Positions 43,769 to 54,280 are shown, counted from the stretch's first letter. The stretch is 64,000 bases of DNA from an uncultured Bacilli bacterium (GCA_934725985.1 CAKVCX010000002.1:434001-498000); one strand, 5' to 3'. Numbers and translations: made by a program. Notes: generated by a model not told the origin, from the sequence alone.

Positions 43769-46723
43769 TTATTTCGCGTAGATAGAAGTTGAATATATAC
43801 CAGTCCCAACCCAAGTAGATATGGCCGGGAATAAATCATTTAGCTTAGTTCCGTCTTGATCTTTAAGCTCTTTGTAATCGGCTGTACGGTCAGAACTCAT
43901 CGAATCGAATCTATAGAGCCTTACATCCCATTTATTAGAGCTATTCTTAGTTGCTCTAATTATAGCCCAACCAGTAGCGTTTATATCATAGCCAGAAGCC
44001 CTGCTAGAATCGTTATAGAAATCGGATAGATAAGAGGCATCGGTATTCGATTTAAGCCCAAAGGTAATGGTAGAGTATTTAGAAATATCAGCATCATTAA
44101 CAATGGTGTTTACGCCGGCATTTAAAGAATGGTAATAGACTGGTTGAGCATAATCGTTTTGCAATTCGCCACCATTAAATAAAGCATCGGCAATCTTAAC
44201 CCCTGTTAAGGATAGATCGGCAATCTCTGAATAAATCGGGGTGCATTCTATCGTTGCATCTACTATTGCCCAAGGATAGAAGCCAATCATCGAGTTCAAT
44301 AGATCTGGATTTTGATAGCTTAGATCCGCCTTCCTAATTGAGGCAAAGCAAGTTTGGTTATTACTGACCTTAAATAAATAGGAGTTAGCAGAAAGATAAG
44401 TAACCTCTACCTTGTACCAACTATTTGGATTAATTGCTAGGTTGCCGCCATCAAGATGGAAAGAAACGCTTGACCTAATGTAGAAAAGAGATCTTTTCAT
44501 TAACTTAACATTGCAAGTGGAAGAAAACAAGGAAACGCTTCCTTGATCGTTTTCTGTCTTCGCGCTTTTTGAATAAACAGGCATACCCATATAGGTAGAA
44601 TCCGTTTTTGTTCCCTCAGCTAGTGAATTATCATAAAGAAGATGAGATTTTTCAGTTATGACTGAGCAATTTGAAATCGAAGTTTCTAGACCTTCATTTG
44701 TCTTAAAGGCAATGCTTAAATTGGCATTATCCATTCCCTTTGGGGTTAAAATGGTTATATTATCGACTTTTCCACCCTCTAAGCTGCCGACAACCGCGCC
44801 TACTAAATCAGTAGAAGAATTCAAGGTAGCAGAAGAAAAATGGATCTTGGAATTGGATATGGTTCCATCAATTAATTTATTGACAAGGCCGCCGTCGAAT
44901 CCACCAGGATAAGTTTCACCGATAAAGGAAAGATTGGCATCAATATTATCCAAAAAGCCACCAGTCATATTTGAAATAAGCCCTGCTCCAAAATCCCTAT
45001 AAGCAATAATAGAAAAGTCAACGTAAATGTTCTTTAAAGTTCCGGAGAAATTCTTAAATAAGGCACTTGCACTTGAACCGTTTATGGCTCCCAGCCCAAT
45101 CAATTTGTGACCATTTCCATTTAAATAGCCGGAGAAATTTTCAATATCAAGTTTACTACTTAATTCAATATCGTTAGTCAAATGGTAAACACCGTTCTCC
45201 TCCATCCCTTTTAGTTCGACTAGAGTTGATATACCAGTCGAAATCAAGCTTTCTACCTTTAAATCCTTTGTTATTAAAGAGTCGATATCAAAGTCTTTCC
45301 AGCCTTCGAATTGTTCATTCTCGTTTAATCTAGACTTAAGCGCGGTTTCCGCTTCAAATAATTGGTCACTTGTAAGCTTAGTTCCATCATTTAAAGTTGC
45401 TTCATAGACTCTTTCATCACCATTATAGAAACTAATCGTATATCTATTTAGCCTGCATCCTTTAACAAGGATTTGGAAATCTTTATGAGGATTATTTAAT
45501 GTATAAGAACCATCTTCCCCTTTAACAAGTAAAGTCTCCTCTCCGTCATTAGAAAGATAAACTTGTACTTCGTCTTCGCATTGAGAATACTTGGAAGAGA
45601 AATTCAAAACGAATGAATAAGTTGGACTAAAATAAGGAATTTGTTCTGCAACATTGCTTATCGCCCCTTCGACATCGGAAGAAAAAGAAACATTGAGTTT
45701 AACTTCTTCTTCGCCAAAAGCCTCGATATGAATCGGAGCAGTAACATTTCTAACAACATATTTGCCATCTTCGTTTTTGCTTGGGGTATCATCATTTACC
45801 AAGAAAACAAAATTTTCCCCTTCGCTAAAGCCTTCCTTAAGGTTCAATTCAAAAACATAATCGGAGCCATAAGCAGCTTTCTCATCGCCGACAAAATCAA
45901 AATGGGTTGAGTCAAAATCTTTATTGATGGAAAAATATTTAACGTCTGGATCGTTAACAATAATAGTTAATTCGCCTTTTACATTACTTACTTTATAAGT
46001 ATCGTTGCCTATCGGCTCAACTAACTTTGGTTCATTATTTTCCTTCGCCGAAATGGAAGAAAATTGGAATCCGATATTTTCTTTTAATTCAAAAGTATAA
46101 TCCTGGCCATACTTAACCTTGCTTTCGCCTTGAAAAGTATAAGCATCGTTTTTACTGGGCGTATTTACATTGTATTCAATTAAATCAAGCGGATTAGCAC
46201 TAATAGTCAAGTTGCCTTTTACTTCACTAATTGAATATTCGCCATTTTCTCCAGCAATAGTTTTATTGCTATCTTCGCCAATAGCATAAAAAATAGCTAA
46301 ATCGCCTTCATATCCTTCCTTTTTGCTAGCAGTAAAAGTATAAGTCGCCCCATAATCGACTTTATTTAATCCATTAAAGGTAACGCCTTCGGCAGCAACG
46401 AAAGAAACATCAAAGCTAATCTTGCTAACTCCAGAAACTTCAATATTCAAATCAGAAGAAACATTTTCTACAGTATATGAATATTCATTCCCTGTAACAA
46501 CTTCTCCATTGACATCTACCTTAAAAGTAGGCGAAGCTTCATACCCTTCGCTAAATTTAATTGAAAAAGAATAAGATGAATCTTTATTTGCCTTTTCTTC
46601 TCCAATTATGGTATAGCCAACACCTGTAGAAAAGCTAACCTTAAAAGTCGATGGTTCGCCACAACTAGTCATTCCAATGGAGAGAAAACTAGATAGGGCT
46701 AGAAACAATTTACTTTTTTTCAT
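43769..46723 (-). CDS. Lipoprotein with tandem InlB-like repeats, beta-helix region and C-terminal sandwich modules
   Basis: 984 aa. Lipoprotein-type signal with SIGMTSC (Cys 21). Residues about 25-430 hold about six units of 65-80 residues with the pattern VSF....G....G......Y...YTF...... G then EGYE and a closing NVSSDLNIEV or EVKGNLTISA. Residues about 490-690 repeat the GLUG-like pattern (LVELKGMEENGVYHLTNDIE, SGYLNGNGHKLIG, LFKNFSGTLKNIY). The C-terminus has two beta-sandwich modules ending TGIYSTSIYAK. It is a longer paralog of the protein at 35747. Last gene of the operon; likely binds glycan outside the cell (inference). Confidence 0.85.
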   Translation of the reverse strand: MKKSKLFLALSSFLSIGMTSCGEPSTFKVSFSTGVGYTIIGEEKANKDSSYSFSIKFSEGYEASPTFKVDVNGEVVTGNEYSYTVENVSSDLNIEVSGVSKISFDVSFVAAEGVTFNGLNKVDYGATYTFTASKKEGYEGDLAIFYAIGEDSNKTIAGENGEYSISEVKGNLTISANPLDLIEYNVNTPSKNDAYTFQGESKVKYGQDYTFELKENIGFQFSSISAKENNEPKLVEPIGNDTYKVSNVKGELTIIVNDPDVKYFSINKDFDSTHFDFVGDEKAAYGSDYVFELNLKEGFSEGENFVFLVNDDTPSKNEDGKYVVRNVTAPIHIEAFGEEEVKLNVSFSSDVEGAISNVAEQIPYFSPTYSFVLNFSSKYSQCEDEVQVYLSNDGEETLLVKGEDGSYTLNNPHKDFQILVKGCRLNRYTISFYNGDERVYEATLNDGTKLTSDQLFEAETALKSRLNENEQFEGWKDFDIDSLITKDLKVESLISTGISTLVELKGMEENGVYHLTNDIELSSKLDIENFSGYLNGNGHKLIGLGAINGSSASALFKNFSGTLKNIYVDFSIIAYRDFGAGLISNMTGGFLDNIDANLSFIGETYPGGFDGGLVNKLIDGTISNSKIHFSSATLNSSTDLVGAVVGSLEGGKVDNITILTPKGMDNANLSIAFKTNEGLETSISNCSVITEKSHLLYDNSLAEGTKTDSTYMGMPVYSKSAKTENDQGSVSLFSSTCNVKLMKRSLFYIRSSVSFHLDGGNLAINPNSWYKVEVTYLSANSYLFKVSNNQTCFASIRKADLSYQNPDLLNSMIGFYPWAIVDATIECTPIYSEIADLSLTGVKIADALFNGGELQNDYAQPVYYHSLNAGVNTIVNDADISKYSTITFGLKSNTDASYLSDFYNDSSRASGYDINATGWAIIRATKNSSNKWDVRLYRFDSMSSDRTADYKELKDQDGTKLNDLFPAISTWVGTGIYSTSIYAK

Positions 46724-46748
46724 AAAACCTCCTTCTTTTATTTTATGT

Positions 46749-48122
46749 TTAAATATTGTTTTTTAATTTTGGGTTGGAATTTGGATATAAATCCCAAACG
46801 GTTTTATCTAAATAATCGTAAGCTCCTTTATAAGCATCCATTATCGAAGAAGTCATACAAACTTGATTTAAAGAGACCGTTCCATAATTTTCATCGCCAA
46901 CCGTAGTAGAAAGAAGAGTCCCTTCCGAATAAAGACATGAATTCTCTATAGACCCATTCCCATACCAAAAATAATTGTATTCGTTGATCAATGAATCATT
47001 TAATACATCAAATGGCGATCCATCCTTTTTTTGCATGGAAAGGAAAACATTGGATACGGAATATTGATAACCTTGGGAAAATAGCCCAGAGCATCTACCT
47101 TTTGTTACAGGGAAAGTCAAATCCAAAAGAACGTTTTCGATTCTATTTACTTTCATTTGGTCGCCTCCTCTTTCCGAATCATTTAAAGCATATCCGGCAA
47201 GCCCGGCTAGCCTGCCTTCGCGTGATTCGGTAAATTCAATGTTTTCGAAGGCAATATTTCTTATCGTTGCCGCCCTAATTTTTCCAAACAAAGACTGATG
47301 GAAGTCCGCTTGAATAGCCATGGTTACATTAGAAACGCTATAGCCCCTGCCATTAATCTCGCCACAAAAAGCCTTATTTGTATCTTCTATAAACCCCAAT
47401 CTAGGATAGCCAGTATAGGAAACACCGCTAAAATCAAGATCGGAAACTAGGCAATATCTTTCATTATATTGGCTATCTGTTGCAATCATATTAAGCCAAG
47501 CAGATGTCGAATCTATAAATTTAGTATAAACATCGGCTGTAAAAGAAGCTTTGAGGTCTCCATAGCTAACGTCAATATATACCTCTCCTTCTTTTTTAGG
47601 AGTAACTAAGCCAGTGGAAGAAACAGCAGCGATGTCTTCACTAGAAGAAGTATAAGTAAAAGAAGGGTTTTCAATTAAGGTGTCGTTTTCAAAAAGAGTC
47701 GCTTTTATTTGAAAGGTATTGACGTTTTCTAAAGAGAAGACTTCGCTAGATTGTTCTAATTTAATAGAAAAAGAAGAATTACTAGAAGAAGTAACGATTA
47801 CTTCCAAAGTGTCTTTACTAGTCCCAACTGTCCCCGTAATAATGGCCTTGCCAGGATTCTTGGCAATTAGTTTGCCATTAGAATTAAGTTCGGCGACTTC
47901 AATAGAAGAAGAAGAAAACCTTGGCTTGCCGCTAGATTCGAATTCAATTTGGGCAGTTGAATCTTCAACAAGAGAAATCGATTTGGTTTTAAAAGAGAAT
48001 TTAGCGCTTATTTGTTCGCTTGAACTAATCGAAACATCATCTACTTTAGTAGAAAGAGGTTCTTCCTGCCCGCAACTAAAAAGGGTAAGACTAGATAAAA
48101 GCAAAATTAACTGTTTTTTCAT
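46749..48122 (-). CDS. Lipoprotein with two Big2-like domains and GLUG-like region
   Basis: 457 aa. Signal ending TLFSC (Cys 17). Residues about 40-200 contain two Ig-like Big2 units: SISLVEDSTAQIEFESSGKP then SNGKLIAKNPGKAIITGTVG; and SSEDIAAVSSTGLVTPKKEG then YIDVSYG. Residues about 205-450 have the beta-helix-type pattern of its neighbours (YCLVSDLDFSGVSYTG, FCGEINGRGYSVSNVTM, LFGKIRAATIRNIAFENIEF). A surface binding protein is likely. Twenty-five bases upstream of the 984-aa gene and 3 bases after the DUF4838 gene. Confidence 0.82.
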   Translation of the reverse strand: MKKQLILLLSSLTLFSCGQEEPLSTKVDDVSISSSEQISAKFSFKTKSISLVEDSTAQIEFESSGKPRFSSSSIEVAELNSNGKLIAKNPGKAIITGTVGTSKDTLEVIVTSSSNSSFSIKLEQSSEVFSLENVNTFQIKATLFENDTLIENPSFTYTSSSEDIAAVSSTGLVTPKKEGEVYIDVSYGDLKASFTADVYTKFIDSTSAWLNMIATDSQYNERYCLVSDLDFSGVSYTGYPRLGFIEDTNKAFCGEINGRGYSVSNVTMAIQADFHQSLFGKIRAATIRNIAFENIEFTESREGRLAGLAGYALNDSERGGDQMKVNRIENVLLDLTFPVTKGRCSGLFSQGYQYSVSNVFLSMQKKDGSPFDVLNDSLINEYNYFWYGNGSIENSCLYSEGTLLSTTVGDENYGTVSLNQVCMTSSIMDAYKGAYDYLDKTVWDLYPNSNPKLKNNI

Positions 48123-48125
48123 ATT

Positions 48126-50042
48126 TTATTCTCCAAATATCTCACTCTTCCAATTTTCTATTGTCGAATTAATGTCCATCCCACCTTCAATAGAAGAAAT
48201 AATGTCGAATTTTTTCGCATATTCGCTAAAAATATTCCAATATTCTTGTTTCTGCTGATTGGACAATTCGCTCATATAGAAGCGAAGCATTAAATAAAGG
48301 GGGAAACATTCTTCGGTTCTTAATCTATCAAACAAAGTCAAATAACGTGAATAATTGGTTTCTTTTAATGGAGAAATAGCTTCAATCCCTTTTTCCATGA
48401 AAGAAAGGAATTTTTGCAAAATCTCAAATGTCCAGAATTGGGTTTGATATAAATCAGACATAACATAAGCCCCAACTCCAAAAGAATCGTCTAAATACTT
48501 ATACCATGAGCGAAGGGCATTATAATATTCAATCATTGCTCCCCTAGCTTCACCATAATATTGATTTAAGAATTTCTTAGATAATTCTTCGTAAGAAACA
48601 TCGCGTCTATATTGAAGCTGGGATTGCGTATAAATCTTAAAGGCTTCTAGCGATGGGGTCCCGGTTTCATAGAAAGATTGATCTAGCATATTAATGGCAC
48701 CGCAATCAGCCATAAAGCGATACTGTTCTTCATATGTCCCAAAATTATTCATAGGAATCATACAAGACTTCGCCAAAATAGAATAAGTCCAAATATACAT
48801 TTCACCATGCCTATTGGCATAATCGAACAAATCGCCCCAAGCTTTAATTTGTCGATATTGGGGGGCATTTTTTGGGTCGGAAAAATTCTTTGAGAAATCG
48901 GCGTCGATTGGACAATACATGACCATGACGTTTTTATTTATTCTAAATTTAGAAGAAATTGGAACATATTTCCCGCTTGCCTCATCTAATCTAGCCGGTG
49001 GTTCTTGGCTAGTTTGATAAGCAAAGAAAACATATTTCATGGTCCTTCCGGGTTCAGTTTGTTCTAGCCATGGGTCCAATATTTCTTGAAGTTTATTGGT
49101 AAATTCAAGCTCTTGACCACCATATCCGCCATATAGTTCTCTTTCTTTGACGCAATCTTCGCACATGCACATATCCAAATTATCTTCGTGGCCCATTTGG
49201 ATAAAGGAAGCTTCCTTATTCGAACTAATGCAAGCCTTCATTTCTTCGGCCATGGCCTTAACAACTTCCTTATTGCTATAGCAAACTTGCGTTCCTGAAT
49301 CGTTATACCATTCAGGATGCTCGGTTCCATATTTTGAATATGGTAAGAATTGAGAAATTGTAGTATGAGCAAAAGCCGCCCATTTTCCTAACCCTAAATC
49401 AGTATGTAGTCTCATCCTACGCTGATATAAAGTAGAGGAACTTAAATGTTTATATAGAATTTGCCTAATATCAAATAAAGGCTTAAATTCGACATTATAA
49501 TCTAATAAAGGAATTTCCTTTTGAAGCGTGTAAGTATATTCGTCATGAGAATATATTTCTAAATCAATAACAGAAGAAAGGAAATCATAAACAGCCGAAT
49601 AAACCCCGCTTCCGTTCCTTGCGTTGATAAACAAGGCATCGTCTAGCCTTTTCATTACATAACCGGTTTTAAGCAAATATTCAGGTATTTCAAAACCGCT
49701 TTCTTCAAATAAGCTAGTTTGTCCTAAGGAAATGTAATGTCCATCAAGGCTTTTAATCGAGGAATCTTTTACAATTGGCAATGTAACGCCAGTAGAGTAA
49801 TTAAGGAAAGTTTGAAGCTCGCTAGAAGCAAAACTGACATTCTCGTCGGCATCTTCAGGGATGACTATGGAATATTGGGAAGATGAAGAAGAAATAATAT
49901 ATTTTCCTGTCTCTTCTATTTTTGACGAAACACTCGATTGGATGGTATCATCGCTTCTAGTTGAACTAGAAGAGGAACCATCGCAAGAACATAAAAGCAA
50001 ACTAGATAAGGCAAGTAATATTGTTTTATTGGTTTTTTTCAT
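48126..50042 (-). CDS. DUF4838 lipoprotein (glycoside-hydrolase-like)
   Basis: 638 aa. Signal with LLLCSC lipobox. Residues about 50-165 look like the alpha-glucuronidase N-terminal-type domain (YSIVIPEDADENVSFASSEL, GHYISLGQTSLF, RNGSGVYSAVYDFLSS). Residues about 180-530 match DUF4838, a TIM-barrel-like family: RRMRLHTDLGLGKWAAFAHT, HPEWYNDSG, FIQMGHEDNLDMCMCEDCVK and YVFFAYQTSQEPPA. Extracellular, so it probably trims glycans before import. Substrate not known; related domains suggest action on uronic-acid or complex host glycans, but this is inference. Confidence 0.85.
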   Translation of the reverse strand: MKKTNKTILLALSSLLLCSCDGSSSSSTRSDDTIQSSVSSKIEETGKYIISSSSSQYSIVIPEDADENVSFASSELQTFLNYSTGVTLPIVKDSSIKSLDGHYISLGQTSLFEESGFEIPEYLLKTGYVMKRLDDALFINARNGSGVYSAVYDFLSSVIDLEIYSHDEYTYTLQKEIPLLDYNVEFKPLFDIRQILYKHLSSSTLYQRRMRLHTDLGLGKWAAFAHTTISQFLPYSKYGTEHPEWYNDSGTQVCYSNKEVVKAMAEEMKACISSNKEASFIQMGHEDNLDMCMCEDCVKERELYGGYGGQELEFTNKLQEILDPWLEQTEPGRTMKYVFFAYQTSQEPPARLDEASGKYVPISSKFRINKNVMVMYCPIDADFSKNFSDPKNAPQYRQIKAWGDLFDYANRHGEMYIWTYSILAKSCMIPMNNFGTYEEQYRFMADCGAINMLDQSFYETGTPSLEAFKIYTQSQLQYRRDVSYEELSKKFLNQYYGEARGAMIEYYNALRSWYKYLDDSFGVGAYVMSDLYQTQFWTFEILQKFLSFMEKGIEAISPLKETNYSRYLTLFDRLRTEECFPLYLMLRFYMSELSNQQKQEYWNIFSEYAKKFDIISSIEGGMDINSTIENWKSEIFGE

Positions 50043-50059
50043 ATCTATTGTCTCCTTCT

Positions 50060-53000
50060 TTATTTAACGTTAATTTGGAAAGAATAGAAATTCACGTTCT
50101 TATTCTCGTCAATTACTAAATAATTTATCGTATGGACCCCGCGCTGATCGAATTTGATTTTATTGTCTTTTATCGTTTTGACTTCATTATTTGGATACAT
50201 ACAATAAATGTTAACGATAACCGATTCTTTGTTTTGGTCATTGATTTGATAAGAAGGCAAGGTAATTTCGCTGCCTAAAATTGCTTCAGTCGGCAACGAA
50301 GAAGAGAAATCTAGAGTAGGAATCACATCATCTGCAACAGAGAAATAATAAGAACAGGTTGACCTATTATTCTTGTCATCTTTAAAAGTATATGTGACTT
50401 TATAGGAACCATAGCCATCAGGTAAATAAGAATTTCCTATTTCTTCTAAACTTCCTTTTTTAATAACGGCCCCGTCTTTTGAAATAGTCACCATACTTTC
50501 TTTGACATTGCTTAAAACATCAAAGCAAATAACTTCAGGTAATTTAATTTCGCTTCCAGGTGCAAATCTACCAGAAAGATTGCCGTTTTGGTAAATGCTA
50601 GGACCGACAGAATCTTTTCTGACGTTATTAATTATTTGATTATCAATCTTTTTTATGGTCAAAGAGCCTTCGCTACTTGAACTAAATTCAAAATAGAGTT
50701 GGCCGGAAGAGAAACCCTTAAAGGCAGTTCCATCCGCGTAAGTAGAAATGGAAGTCACTTCAGTGCCTCTAGAATCACACAAGGCGAAATTCTTTTCTTT
50801 ATAAACTAGACCGACATCTCCATCTCCATTTTCATAGAACCTAAGAGGATCTTCATCGTTAATGGAAAGATATAATTTTCCCTTTTCCTTGTAGAAATCC
50901 AATTCTACTTTTTCTTGTTTATTCAAACTATCTTTTAAAGTCAATTTATAAGAAGAAATGGAGGAATTATTCCAATCTAGGGAAAACTCTTTAGCAAATA
51001 AGCCACGGACAAAGGAAAAGTCTAGACCTTCGCCTTTTGAGGTAGCGCTTACCCCGTTATCATTAGCTTTAATTTCGCATTCATCGCCATAAAAATATTT
51101 AGCAATGAAACCTAATTCAACAGTTGGCTTTAAAATAGGAATGACTTTTGTGATTTCATTTATACTTTCACCGTTTCCAAAACGTAATGTAATCACGGAT
51201 TCTTTAGTTTCTTCGGAACTAACAGGATAATACTTTTCATTTGAATCGATTATTCTTTCCCCCGCCCCATCTTTAACAATGATAGATGGGGAAAGTAAAG
51301 AATAACTGCCATCTTTTGAATATAACCTAGCCACTAAGCCATTTAATGAATAGGCGTCGCCCTCAAATAAAGCAGAAGGCAAATATAAATCATCCTCGTC
51401 AAACACAGGTTTACTAGAAACGCTGATGGAATCAATGTATTTAATTAATTTTGCCGTATTCCCAACATAATCTTCGCTAACAAATCTAATAATATATCTA
51501 GAAGTAGATTCGATTCTAAATTTATTGTCTTTAACTTCCACTTCTTTTCCATTTGAAGTAACCGAAACGCTGCTCTTATAGCTTCCAACCCCACCAAAAA
51601 CAGTAAAGGATGGCAATTCGATAACATCGCCCAATTTGGCAGTCAAAGGAATTTCCTCATTTAGGGAAATAGACATACTCGAGGAAGAAGAAACGACATT
51701 AATCTTTCTTTCTATTTTGCTTTTGTTGCCAAAATAGTCACTAGCAGTATAAACAAGGCTATACTCGCCACTAGTGTTAGGAGTAAATCCTTCCTTGTTG
51801 CTAGTTAGTAATTCATTGCCCCTATAAACATTAACGCTAATAGAAGAAATGCCTGTCTTATCGTCTTTTACCTTGCAAGAAGGAAATTTATAGAATTTAT
51901 TGACTTCACCATTTGGCAAGGAAGAAGATAATTCAATCTCTGGACCATTGTTATCAAGTTGGTATTCACTTGTTAAATCCTCTCCGTCGATATTGGTAAT
52001 ATAGAAATCCGCAGAAGCAGATACACCAGCTGCGTAAATGCTTAATATGACTTCACCCGTAGAAAACCCAGTCCAGGCAGAATCCCCGCCAGAAAGAGTA
52101 GAATCGTTAGTTGAAAAATCTCTTACTAGCCAAGAAACCCTATTATCGGTATATCCTTTTGCAGTCCCATATAATTGCCAAGGATTAGAATATAACCTGC
52201 CCGTATCATTATCAAAATATAATTGCAAACAAGTGTTGTTAAAATTAGTGTCTTTTATGCCGCCAGTAAAATCAAAGGAAGAAATAAATCCGCCATCTTC
52301 GTGAATCTGGGCATCGTCAACGCTGCCTAAATTGCCAGTGTCAAAGTCATAGTAGTATCCAACCCAACCTTGGCCAGTGGCCTTAGCCCTTACCCTCGTA
52401 TACTTTTGCATATAGGAAAGGCATTTCATCCTGATCATTATTTGATTGTTTTTATTATGGGCATCGGTCAAAGTGACATAAAGCCCTTCGGCATCTTTGT
52501 TGCCTATTGAATGAGGAGAACTATAAAGTTCAATCAGTTTCGTATTTTTTGTATAATCGTCGATTCCTTCGTCGAAATGATTGTCGCTTAAATCGATGGT
52601 TTTGCTATAGATTAATGGTGCACTATCGAACAAAGTGGCTTTGACTCCGGATTTAGAATTATTTGTAACCATGTCCCCATAGGAAGCGTAAGAAACATCG
52701 CCATTAAATAAAGAAGCGTTCTTATTGTAGACAGTAAAACGTTCTTCAATATAGGAAGTAACCCCGTCGATACTATATTCATATTGAACATGATAATTTC
52801 CGATTTCGTCTAAAAGAAAATTCGACTTAATATTTCTTCCGGAAGGATAAAATAAAGTAGGCAAAGCGATTGCTTCTTTTTCAAATTTATAGACCTTAAT
52901 AGGCTTTATAGTTAAAGTTGTACCCTTGTTTTGAATTTTATCTAGTCCGTTTAAAGCGTACCCTGCAGTTTGTTTCGATATAGTTATGAATCTAGTATCC

Positions 53001-54280
53001 TTAATCGACTTATCGGAAGAAGAATAATAAGTAACTTCATATTCTCCATACTCATCAAAAGAATACTTACCAAAAGAATGGGAGACAATTTGACCGGATT
53101 TTTTTATCTCAATGCAAGCATCTTCTAGCTCAGAGGAAAAGAAAGAATTGGATTTAATCTTGGCTTTTGGAAAATTTATTGTGGAATGTAGACCCAATTC
53201 ATTGTTGATTTTAAGGTCATAATCTTCTTCAAAGGAAAATGAATAATCCAAGCTAGAACTAGACATGGCTTCAAGTTTATATAAATTTGAAGCGGTTTCT
53301 TCATTATCCTTATATTCATAGTAGACGTAATAATACCCTTCTTTCCTAGGGGTAAAAGAAAAGGAAGAAGAGACTACGTTTCTATCGTTATCGAAAACTT
53401 TAACTGATACATTCTTGCTGTCTAATTTTCCCTTTATTGGATTAGTGACATTAGGAAGGGGCAACTTATATTCAACCCCAACCACGGCTTTGTTAGTAAA
53501 AGAAGCATTTATAGTCGAATTTAAATTTTCTAAACTCGATTCAAAAGAATACCCACCAAATGAATTAATAAGCAAAGGCGATAAATAATAAGGAGTTATT
53601 TTTTCAAACGTTAAAGAAACCGTATAATCTCCAAAGCTGCCCAAGTCATTTTCAAGTCTTTTACCATCGTTAAAAGTAGAAGAAAAATCCCAAACATTGA
53701 TATAAGAGCCATTGTCTGCGACTACTTTTACAGTCATTGAGGACGGATCGAATTGGAGTTTGGTTTCATTTCCTTTATATTGGGTATATTGTCCAATAGC
53801 GTTATAACCAGCACTAAACCCGTTGGCATTCTCATTTTTATTCCATTCAACTTGATAATACTTAATAGCGGCTTTTTCCCCATTATAAGAAACATAGGCC
53901 TCGCTATAAGAAGAATAAGAATTTACACCAACTTTAAACTCTTTTTCACTTGCCACGTCTTTAAAAGTAAGCAAATAAGAAGCTACAGTTGGAGTCCCGT
54001 TTTCTTTTACGGCGACAATATCTGCAGAAAAAATGCCTGACAAAGATGATTTAAAAGTAGCACTCATCCCGTTTTCATATCCATAAAGAAGAAGACCTTT
54101 TTTTCCGCTAGAAGAATCTAAATAACCTTCTTTTTGTTTAAGAAGGGGAGAAGAATATTCAAATAGTTCGGTCGTCTTAAAAGAGGCCGAAGCTGAAGAG
54201 AGGGCATTGCCATTGTTAGACACAATGCAAGAGAGGAAGGAAGCACAAACGACAAATAATGGAAGCTTGTTCTTAATCAT
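50060..54280 (-). CDS. Very large surface protein with repeated Ig-like and lectin-like domains (1406 aa)
   Basis: I chose ATG 54280 (MIKNKLPLFVVCASFLSC, a signal or lipoprotein leader) with GGAG 6 bases ahead; an ATG at 54325 would start inside the GH130 gene and bury the signal. N-terminal lectin-like domain, then several Ig/HYR-like units of about 90 residues (GPEIELSSSLPNGEVNKFYK, FPSCKVKDD, GEYSLVYTASDYFGNKSKIE). A central beta-sandwich (about 560-760, GWVGYYYDFDTGN, SFDFTGG), another near 1010-1200, and Ig units to the end (ILGSEITLPSYQINDQNK). No wall anchor. It overlaps GH130 by 8 bases. Likely a glycan-binding scaffold (inference). Confidence 0.82.
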   Translation of the reverse strand: MIKNKLPLFVVCASFLSCIVSNNGNALSSASASFKTTELFEYSSPLLKQKEGYLDSSSGKKGLLLYGYENGMSATFKSSLSGIFSADIVAVKENGTPTVASYLLTFKDVASEKEFKVGVNSYSSYSEAYVSYNGEKAAIKYYQVEWNKNENANGFSAGYNAIGQYTQYKGNETKLQFDPSSMTVKVVADNGSYINVWDFSSTFNDGKRLENDLGSFGDYTVSLTFEKITPYYLSPLLINSFGGYSFESSLENLNSTINASFTNKAVVGVEYKLPLPNVTNPIKGKLDSKNVSVKVFDNDRNVVSSSFSFTPRKEGYYYVYYEYKDNEETASNLYKLEAMSSSSLDYSFSFEEDYDLKINNELGLHSTINFPKAKIKSNSFFSSELEDACIEIKKSGQIVSHSFGKYSFDEYGEYEVTYYSSSDKSIKDTRFITISKQTAGYALNGLDKIQNKGTTLTIKPIKVYKFEKEAIALPTLFYPSGRNIKSNFLLDEIGNYHVQYEYSIDGVTSYIEERFTVYNKNASLFNGDVSYASYGDMVTNNSKSGVKATLFDSAPLIYSKTIDLSDNHFDEGIDDYTKNTKLIELYSSPHSIGNKDAEGLYVTLTDAHNKNNQIMIRMKCLSYMQKYTRVRAKATGQGWVGYYYDFDTGNLGSVDDAQIHEDGGFISSFDFTGGIKDTNFNNTCLQLYFDNDTGRLYSNPWQLYGTAKGYTDNRVSWLVRDFSTNDSTLSGGDSAWTGFSTGEVILSIYAAGVSASADFYITNIDGEDLTSEYQLDNNGPEIELSSSLPNGEVNKFYKFPSCKVKDDKTGISSISVNVYRGNELLTSNKEGFTPNTSGEYSLVYTASDYFGNKSKIERKINVVSSSSSMSISLNEEIPLTAKLGDVIELPSFTVFGGVGSYKSSVSVTSNGKEVEVKDNKFRIESTSRYIIRFVSEDYVGNTAKLIKYIDSISVSSKPVFDEDDLYLPSALFEGDAYSLNGLVARLYSKDGSYSLLSPSIIVKDGAGERIIDSNEKYYPVSSEETKESVITLRFGNGESINEITKVIPILKPTVELGFIAKYFYGDECEIKANDNGVSATSKGEGLDFSFVRGLFAKEFSLDWNNSSISSYKLTLKDSLNKQEKVELDFYKEKGKLYLSINDEDPLRFYENGDGDVGLVYKEKNFALCDSRGTEVTSISTYADGTAFKGFSSGQLYFEFSSSSEGSLTIKKIDNQIINNVRKDSVGPSIYQNGNLSGRFAPGSEIKLPEVICFDVLSNVKESMVTISKDGAVIKKGSLEEIGNSYLPDGYGSYKVTYTFKDDKNNRSTCSYYFSVADDVIPTLDFSSSLPTEAILGSEITLPSYQINDQNKESVIVNIYCMYPNNEVKTIKDNKIKFDQRGVHTINYLVIDENKNVNFYSFQINVK

